A stretch of DNA of 39,475 bases from Pseudoruegeria sp. HB172150. Its GTDB lineage: Bacteria > Pseudomonadota > Alphaproteobacteria > Rhodobacterales > Rhodobacteraceae. The notes beneath the pieces are model-generated. The model had not been told where the DNA came from and searched no databases. It saw only the letters and a list, made by a program, of their open reading frames with translations. Position numbers and translations under genes: made by a program. The DNA lies in assembly GCF_013184805.1 (NCBI RefSeq), contig NZ_JAATNG010000009.1:1-39475 (forward strand), written 5' to 3'. Positions 34,036 through 39,475 of the stretch are shown piece by piece (within the stretch, counting starts at the first letter, position 1; every line of letters starts with the position of its first letter).

Positions 34036-35349
34036 CTACTCCCGGAACGTCTTGTCGAAGAACCGCTCGAAAGGTTCCGCCAGATAGGCAAAGGCGGTGC
34101 GGTCACGGGTGCGGATGAAGGCCTGTACCGGCATTCCCGGCATCAATTCCTCGTCGGGGCGCAGATCCGCGAAGGCGGAATCGTCGGGGCGGATGTCGAT
34201 CGCGTAATAGCTGGCGCCGGTATTCTCGTCCGGGATCGCGTCGGCAGAGACGCGCACGATCTTGCCCGAGGCGGGAATACGGCCGTTCTGGTCGAAAGAC
34301 ATGAAGCGCAGCGCCACGTCCTGGCCGACATGCACCTCGGAAATGTCGAGCGACTCGACCTTGGCCGAAACGATCAGCGGCTGGTCCTGCGGGACGATGA
34401 ACATTACCGGTTCAGCGGGCTGTACCACCGCCCGTTCGGCGAAGATCTGCGATTCGTAGATGATGCCGCCGACCGGCGCGCGCAGATCCATGCGCGACAG
34501 CTGATCGACCAGCGTGATGCGCCGCTCGTTCAGCTCGATCTCGGAATATTGCAGCTCGCGCTCGGCGCTGGTGGCTTCCTCGCGCCGGGTCGTCCACAGC
34601 TGCAGACGCTCGATCTCGTTGGCGGTGATCTCGCCCTGCATGCCGGCGACCTCGGCCGCCAGCCGGCCGACCTCGCCCTCGATGCCGGCAAGGTCGCTTT
34701 CCAGCTCGAACACGGCAGAGGCCGGCGTCAGACCATTCTTCAGCAGCGCGCGTTTGCTCTCCAGCTCGCGCGACACCAGTTCCTGCTGGCGCTTGAGGGC
34801 GGCGAGCTGGGCGTTGACCCCCTCGATCCGGCTTTCCAGCTGTTCGTTCTGCTTGTCGAGCAGGCCGCTGCGCTGTTCCAGCGTCTCGCGGCGTGCCTGG
34901 AACAGCGTCGTCTCACCGTCGATCAGGCCCTTCACCTCGTCATCGGTCTCGGCCTGCGCCAGCAGTTCCTCGGGGAAGGTGATCTCCTCGGCATCGTTAC
35001 GCTCCGCGATCAGCCGGGACCGGCGCGCGGCAAGGCTGCGCAACTGGCCCTCGATGATTGCAAGTTCGGATTGCAGGAGGTTTCCATCCAGCCGCAACAG
35101 AACGTCGCCAGCCTCGACCCGGTCGCCGTCGCGCACCAGGATTTCCTTCACGACACCGCCATCGGGATGCTGGATCACCTGCCGGTTGCTTTCGACCTGC
35201 ATCGACCCGGCGGCGATCACCGCGCCCGAAAGGTTGGTCCGCAGGCTCCAGCCGCCAAGCCCGCCGACAAGCGCGATCAGTGCAATGATGCCGACCGTCA
35301 GCGGCGCGCGGGCGGTCCAGCGCGGCTGTCTGTTATCGTTGTCGCTCAC
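34036..35349 (-). CDS. Type I secretion periplasmic adaptor, HlyD/PrsE family
   Basis: A 437-residue membrane-fusion protein linking an inner-membrane ABC transporter to an outer-membrane TolC-type channel. A cytoplasmic N terminus precedes one membrane helix (about 16-36). A lipoyl-like half (EILVRDGDRVEAGDVLLRL, about 69-87) is followed by a long alpha-helical coiled-coil hairpin (about 95-275), the second lipoyl half (LRAPVGGIIYESQIF) and a beta-barrel domain containing VGQDVALRFMSFDQ, all in HlyD/PrsE order. It overlaps the ATPase gene by four bases (35346-35349), so the two are translated together. No TolC homologue is in the window. Rhizobial PrsDE exports exopolysaccharide glycanases, a fitting precedent. 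Confidence 0.95.
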   Translation of the reverse strand: MSDNDNRQPRWTARAPLTVGIIALIALVGGLGGWSLRTNLSGAVIAAGSMQVESNRQVIQHPDGGVVKEILVRDGDRVEAGDVLLRLDGNLLQSELAIIEGQLRSLAARRSRLIAERNDAEEITFPEELLAQAETDDEVKGLIDGETTLFQARRETLEQRSGLLDKQNEQLESRIEGVNAQLAALKRQQELVSRELESKRALLKNGLTPASAVFELESDLAGIEGEVGRLAAEVAGMQGEITANEIERLQLWTTRREEATSAERELQYSEIELNERRITLVDQLSRMDLRAPVGGIIYESQIFAERAVVQPAEPVMFIVPQDQPLIVSAKVESLDISEVHVGQDVALRFMSFDQNGRIPASGKIVRVSADAIPDENTGASYYAIDIRPDDSAFADLRPDEELMPGMPVQAFIRTRDRTAFAYLAEPFERFFDKTFRE

Positions 35350-37091
35350 GTCTGGGCTCCTCCGGGCAGGCTTCGCAGCGTCTTCTGCACGGTATCCGCG
35401 TTCTTCAGCATGCGGCGCATCACCACGTCGCGCGGGCCGAACGATGTGACCAGCCCGTTATCCAGCACCAGCAGCAGATCGCATTCGGCAATGGCGTTGG
35501 GCCGGTGGGTCATGATGATCACGCCGCGCCCGCGCTCCTTGAAGCTGCGCACCGCCTCGTTCAGCGCGTCCGATCCCTCGGCGTCCAGCGCCGAGTTCGG
35601 CTCGTCGAGGATCAGCAGCCGCGGATCGCCGTAAAGCGCCCGGGCCAGCGCGATCCGCTGGCACTGGCCGCCCGACAGCTGCAGGTCGTTGGCCTTCAGC
35701 ACGGTGTCATAGCCTTCCGGCAGGCGGGTGATGATGTCATGCGCCCGCGCCGCCTTGGCGGCCCGCACCACGGCGGCGGAATCGGGCTTGTCGGCCATGC
35801 GCGCGATGTTCTGCGCGATGGTGCCCGAGAACAGACGCACGTTCTGCGGCAGATAGCCGATATGCCGCCCCAGCGCATCGGCGCCGTACTGATCCAGCGT
35901 CGGCCCGCCCAGGCGCACCTCGCCCGCAGTCACCGGCCAGTAGCCGAGCAGCACCCGAGCCAGTGTCGATTTGCCAGAGCCCGAGGGGCCGATGACGCCG
36001 ATGGCCTGCCCCGGCATCAGCTGAAAGTTGACGCCCCGCAGCACCGGCATGCGGCCGCCCGGAGCCAGCACCGACAGGTTCTTGACGGTCAGGTTGGCTT
36101 CGGGCACCGGCAGTTCGGTTCGCTGCGGCTCGGGCGGGTGCTTGGCCAGGAAGCCGCCCAGCGATTTCCAGCCCTGCCGCGCCCGCTGCAGCACCGCCCA
36201 GCCGCCAAGCGCCTGTTCGATCGGCGCCAGCGCGCGGCCCAGCAGGATCGAGCCGGCGATCATCGCACCGCCCGTCAGTTCGCCCTGCAGCGTGTAGTAG
36301 GCGCCAAGCCCCAGAACCGCCGATTGCAGCAGCAGCCGGAATGCCCGCGTGACAGAGGTGAAGCTGCCGGTCCAGTCATTGGCGCCGATGCCGCGCGCCA
36401 GCCCGTCGACCCGCTGCCTGCGCCAGCGTTCCGTGACCACCGGGCGCATGCCCTGGGTCAGAACGACCTCTTCGCCCATGCGCACCTCTGCCGCCATGTC
36501 ATGCGACTGCTGCGCGGCGAAGGCCGCCTGCCGGGTGCGCCGGGCGGTGATCGCGTGGTTCGCCAGCGTCAGCAGGATCAGGATCGCGCCGCCGGTGACC
36601 GCCAGCCAGCCGATCATCGGATGGAAAAAGAACATCAGCACCAGGAAAACCGGGGTCCAGGGCAAATCCATGATGGTGATCAGCACCGGCGAGACGAACA
36701 GCCTTTGGATCGCATCGAGGTCGCGCAGGGCGCTGGCGGCGTCGTTGCGCTCCTTGGCGCCCTGGCCACCCTGCAGGCTGGCCTCGAACACACGCCTGTC
36801 CAGTTTGCTCTGGAACCGTGCGCCGACACGCGCCATCAGCCGGCCGCGCGCGTAGTCGAACAGCGCCATGAGCGCATACAGCCCCGCCACCAGAACCGAA
36901 AGCGCGATCAGCGTCTCGACCGATTGCGAGGACAGCACGCGGTCGTAGATCTGAAGCATGTACAGCGGGCCGGTCAGCATCAGCAGGTTGGCAAAGACGC
37001 TGAACACGAAGATCCAGCCCAGCAGGCCGACCCCGGGCAGCAGCGCCCGCCACAGCTCGATCTTCCCGATCGGTTGGCCGCTTCGGCTCAT
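35346..37091 (-). CDS. Type I secretion ABC permease/ATPase, PrsD family
   Basis: A 581-residue half-transporter that energises export of signal-less proteins. Residues about 20-300 hold the membrane domain with six helices. The nucleotide-binding domain has Walker A GPSGSGKST (about 367-375), signature LSGGQCQRIALARAL (about 470-484) and Walker B LLILDEPNSALD (about 489-500), followed by the H-loop in MTHRP. There is no N-terminal C39 peptidase domain, as expected for RTX/PrsD-type exporters. The start overlaps the stop of the unknown upstream gene (ATGA, 37088-37091), and the stop overlaps the adaptor start. Probable cargoes in this window are the 1865-residue and 837-residue proteins; that pairing is inference. 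Confidence 0.96.
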   Translation of the reverse strand: MSRSGQPIGKIELWRALLPGVGLLGWIFVFSVFANLLMLTGPLYMLQIYDRVLSSQSVETLIALSVLVAGLYALMALFDYARGRLMARVGARFQSKLDRRVFEASLQGGQGAKERNDAASALRDLDAIQRLFVSPVLITIMDLPWTPVFLVLMFFFHPMIGWLAVTGGAILILLTLANHAITARRTRQAAFAAQQSHDMAAEVRMGEEVVLTQGMRPVVTERWRRQRVDGLARGIGANDWTGSFTSVTRAFRLLLQSAVLGLGAYYTLQGELTGGAMIAGSILLGRALAPIEQALGGWAVLQRARQGWKSLGGFLAKHPPEPQRTELPVPEANLTVKNLSVLAPGGRMPVLRGVNFQLMPGQAIGVIGPSGSGKSTLARVLLGYWPVTAGEVRLGGPTLDQYGADALGRHIGYLPQNVRLFSGTIAQNIARMADKPDSAAVVRAAKAARAHDIITRLPEGYDTVLKANDLQLSGGQCQRIALARALYGDPRLLILDEPNSALDAEGSDALNEAVRSFKERGRGVIIMTHRPNAIAECDLLLVLDNGLVTSFGPRDVVMRRMLKNADTVQKTLRSLPGGAQT

Positions 37092-37957
37092 GCGCCGTCT
37101 GCTCCGTAGCTATGAAAGCGGAACTCGTCGCCATCGGGCTCCCAGCTGCCCGGCGTATCCTTGCCGTCCTTGTCGGCCCGCCGGCCATAGCCCGCGGCCA
37201 GGCGCGTCGGCCCGTACTCGGCGCCGTCATCGGCGGGTTTCGACCAGCCTTCCGCATGCGATACGACGCGAAGCCGCTGCAGATATGTATCCACCGCCGC
37301 CGGCTTCTGGCCTTTTGCCATCCGGTCGACCGCGGAAAGGGCGGTGGCCACGCCGGCAATTGCGGGGATCGCGCGGTTCACGCCATGGCCGCAGATATCG
37401 GCTAGGTGACTAGGGTCGACGCCGGCCCGGAACAGCGCCGCCTGCGCCGGCGCGCCGCCAAGCCCGTCCGGTCCCAGCAGGAAGGGCGCCCAGGTGCCAC
37501 GATCGAACCGCCAGCCGCCGAACACGCCAACCAGATTGCGGCGGCGGCCCGACAGGGCCATCAGCGGTACGTTCTGCAGCAATACGCCCTGCTCCTCGCC
37601 CAGCATGCCCAGGAACCGCTCCACCCGGCGCTGTGCGGCGCGCAGGCCCGGATCGTCCGCGTTTTGCGGCAGGGTCAGCCCGGAATAGCCGAAGGCTGCC
37701 TCTTCCCGCTCCCCGTCGCGCAGGATGAAACAGCATTGCTGCGGCAGGTGCATCTCGGTCTCGCGCCGCGGCGATTCCGCCACTTCCCAGCCAAGGGAAT
37801 CCAGCAATGACGCCATGGCACGAGTCGTGAATGCCGTGCGCGCGCCGTGGCGCGCAAGCGACCGCATAAGCAGACTCCGATTCTCCAGCGCAACAATTTG
37901 CCGGGCTTCACGAGAACTGTTTCCGATCAGCGCAGCCGTGGCGCCCCTGTTTGTCAT
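37088..37957 (-). CDS. Unknown protein coupled to the type I secretion operon
   Basis: I do not recognise this protein of about 289 residues (counting from ATG 37957, which has GGGGA about 10 bases upstream; a GTG at 37972 would add five residues). It has no signal peptide, no clear membrane segment and no motif I can name. Visible features are an Arg-rich N-terminal helix region, LLDSLGWEVAES (about 50-61), QQCCFILRDGEREEAAFGYSG (split by Cys-Cys near 75), a central FGGWRFDRGTWAPFLLGPDG, and a polar C-terminal third. It overlaps the transporter start (ATGA), so it is made together with the exporter and may assist, regulate or be a cargo of it. High GC codon use matches the exporter genes. 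Confidence 0.75.
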   Translation of the reverse strand: MTNRGATAALIGNSSREARQIVALENRSLLMRSLARHGARTAFTTRAMASLLDSLGWEVAESPRRETEMHLPQQCCFILRDGEREEAAFGYSGLTLPQNADDPGLRAAQRRVERFLGMLGEEQGVLLQNVPLMALSGRRRNLVGVFGGWRFDRGTWAPFLLGPDGLGGAPAQAALFRAGVDPSHLADICGHGVNRAIPAIAGVATALSAVDRMAKGQKPAAVDTYLQRLRVVSHAEGWSKPADDGAEYGPTRLAAGYGRRADKDGKDTPGSWEPDGDEFRFHSYGADGA

Positions 37958-38214
37958 GCCTGTAATCCCCACATTTGCCGGATCTCGGACCGGCTGCCCC
38001 CCACGTCTAACACAATGCTACACCGGATTCCTTCGCCAAACCCTACCTCGGCAGAAAAAGGCGAATTTTGCTTGGAACGCCAGTCAAACAAGGGGTTAGA
38101 CGCATCAGCACGTACTTCGAAACGGCCCGGCAGACAACTTGCGCGGTTTTTTGCCTAAGTATGCATTTGAAGCAAGGAACCTCGCCACTACCATGTCATT
38201 ACATTAACGTTACC

Positions 38215-38481
38215 ATGGCAAAGCTGATGCGGGGCAGCATCAAACGTGTTAAGCGGACTCATATGATTTTCGGGGCAATCATAATCGGAGTGGGCGTAGG
38301 CCTGGTGACCATGACAACATCGCTTGTCATGGGGGCCAGTCTTGGGACCGCCCTTCTGCTCTACTGCGGTGCAGGTGTTGCCGGCACTGTCGGCGCCTGC
38401 GTTCTGCGCGCCTATTTCTGCAGTCGCGACGCCAAGCCCAGTCCGCGCCCGGCGTCGCTCCGTTCCGATCTTCTGCCTTAG
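38215..38481 (+). CDS. Small hypothetical membrane protein
   Basis: From ATG 38215 this would be 88 residues with two hydrophobic stretches, MIFGAIIIGVGVGLVTMTT and ALLLYCGAGVAGTVGACVL, preceded by a basic N terminus and followed by a polar tail. The frame is open from 38068, but the earlier part lacks ribosome sites and has unlikely composition. The true start is uncertain (38161, 38215, 38230 and 38263 all possible). No family is recognised. Its TAG stop overlaps the TAA stop of the convergent VPLPA-CTERM gene. Confidence 0.5.
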   Translation: MAKLMRGSIKRVKRTHMIFGAIIIGVGVGLVTMTTSLVMGASLGTALLLYCGAGVAGTVGACVLRAYFCSRDAKPSPRPASLRSDLLP

Positions 38482-39188
38482 GCTGCCTTGCGCCGGCGGC
38501 GCAGCGCGCCCAATCCCATCAGACCACCCGCAAGCAGCAGGCCTGCCGCAGGCAGCGGCACAGGTGCCGGAGCGGCGGTCACGAGGTTCTGGCTCTCGCC
38601 TTCGGTGCTTTGCAGGTAGGACAGGACCCACTTGCTCTTGCCCGTGTAGGAAGCCGCGGCGGCCAGATAGCTCTGCGCCAGGAAGAAGGCGTCGTTGTCC
38701 CGGGACGCCCTCGGCGCAGCCACGAAATCGCCAATCATCAGGTTGTAGTTGTCATCGTAGAGAATTTCCCACAACCCGAACTGGAACGCACCGGACGTGT
38801 TCTTGTCGTCTTCCAGACCAACGTAGTAGTTGGCGTCGAAATACGCCTGGATCCGCGCCAGAACTGCATCGGACAGGGACCCGTCATACGGCGTATCGGT
38901 GACCGTGTAGGGCTGATCCGCGCCGGTTTGTTGCGGTGTCAGAAGGTCTAGGCACCAGGCAACGAATGTGCCGAGCGTGTCATCGTAAAATTCATATGCG
39001 CCGCCGGTCTTCAAGCCATCCCTGACATCCGACGCATCGCCGGACAGGTTGTAAACGGTGATGTTCCGCCCACCCGACGCGTATCCGAGATAGTCCAGCG
39101 ACAGAGATGTCGCCGATGCCGAACCGGCAAGCAGGACCGAAAGGACCGAACCGGCCACGACAGTACGTAACGTATTCTTAAGGAACAT
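38478..39188 (-). CDS. VPLPA-CTERM exported protein with possible internal thioester
   Basis: A 236-residue exported protein. Residues 1-26 are a classical signal peptide (ending AGSASA). The C terminus is a complete exosortase signal: VPLPAAG motif, a hydrophobic helix (LLLAGGLMGLGAL) and the basic cluster RRRRKAA, preceded by an Ala/Pro linker. This is the VPLPA class matched to XrtD, which is encoded at 5867-7471. The mature part has a single Cys, Cys79 in FVAWCLDL, and Gln136 in AFQFGLWEILYD. This spacing and the FQxxxW pattern resemble Cys-Gln thioester (TED-like) adhesin domains. A GGGGGA ribosome site lies very close to the ATG. It is probably a surface or matrix protein processed by XrtD; the thioester is a hypothesis. 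Confidence 0.9.
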   Translation of the reverse strand: MFLKNTLRTVVAGSVLSVLLAGSASATSLSLDYLGYASGGRNITVYNLSGDASDVRDGLKTGGAYEFYDDTLGTFVAWCLDLLTPQQTGADQPYTVTDTPYDGSLSDAVLARIQAYFDANYYVGLEDDKNTSGAFQFGLWEILYDDNYNLMIGDFVAAPRASRDNDAFFLAQSYLAAAASYTGKSKWVLSYLQSTEGESQNLVTAAPAPVPLPAAGLLLAGGLMGLGALRRRRKAA

Positions 39189-39475
39189 TATTCCCCCAAA
39201 GTTTCAGACCTACCGCTCGACCGAAACTGAATTCGCCGGCGGCATCATGCACCCAAGCTCTATTTACCATGTCGGCTGGCCGATGCGAGGGAAAACCGGG
39301 CAATTTGACCGAATACATCCTGCGCGTGTCGTGCCTTGGAACGTGCAATCGAATGGCAGCGACTCCGAGCCGCACTGTCCTACGGGAACGGCCGGGCGGC
39401 ACCGCCTTCCGCGTCCCGGAAATCACTTATTTCTTGGTAAATATCCTGACAATTCAATTACCTAAGAAACCACCG
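39189..39475. other. Upstream region of the VPLPA-CTERM gene, window end
   Basis: The 287 bases to the window end should contain the promoter of the minus-strand VPLPA-CTERM gene. Frames here (39178-39426 -, 39247-39465 +) have no family likeness. The last 60 bases are AT-rich. Nothing else can be supported. Confidence 0.4.

Noticed and set aside
35505-37109. 534-codon plus-strand frame opposite the secretion ATPase
   Set aside because: His/Arg/Gln-rich shadow frame; the minus strand has Walker A, signature and Walker B motifs.

Overview
The window is GC-rich DNA whose gene content points to an alphaproteobacterium of the Rhodobacterales (roseobacter) type. The main clues are an exosortase of the XrtD class with a fused EpsI domain, a matching VPLPA-CTERM protein, a PrsDE-like type I secretion pair, and large secreted proteins without signal peptides. 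No species can be named from the sequence. I see no rRNA, tRNA, CRISPR array, insertion sequence or phage gene.

Almost everything serves the synthesis, decoration or export of a surface or exopolysaccharide and its associated secreted proteins. Positions 79-2592 (-) encode a secreted beta-helix/LamG protein. Positions 3350-5865 (+) hold an AlgD-like nucleotide-sugar dehydrogenase coupled to a GT4 glycosyltransferase, and 5867-7471 (-) is xrtD. Positions 7780-18693 are a patchwork of short units on both strands: three sulfotransferases, three GT2 glycosyltransferases, a Wzy-like polymerase, a sugar epimerase/dehydratase, and the deoxysugar enzymes RmlD and RmlC. Positions 18942-24539 (+) encode a 1865-residue modular exoprotein, followed by a Wzx-type flippase (24745-26307).

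Positions 26936-32383 (+) are a tightly coupled four-gene operon: glucose-1-phosphate cytidylyltransferase, a sugar epimerase fused to a C-methyltransferase, and two further C-methyltransferase-like proteins. This looks like a pathway for a CDP-activated, C-methyl-branched sugar and is the most unusual part of the window. It is followed by a GT2 and a hexapeptide acyltransferase (32410-33980).

Positions 34036-37957 (-) carry an unknown protein coupled to a type I secretion ATPase/permease and its HlyD-type adaptor, the probable exporter of the two large signal-less proteins. The right end holds a small membrane ORF and a VPLPA-CTERM protein (38478-39188, -) that is the obvious XrtD substrate and may contain an internal thioester.

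Taken together, nucleotide sugars (uronate, deoxyhexose, CDP-branched sugar) feed at least five glycosyltransferases. Repeat units would be flipped by Wzx, polymerised by Wzy and modified by sulfation and acylation. Secreted proteins exported by type I secretion or anchored by exosortase would then act on or in the matrix. No priming glycosyltransferase, Wza/Wzc export proteins, rmlA/rmlB or CDP-glucose 4,6-dehydratase is present here, so the locus depends on genes elsewhere.
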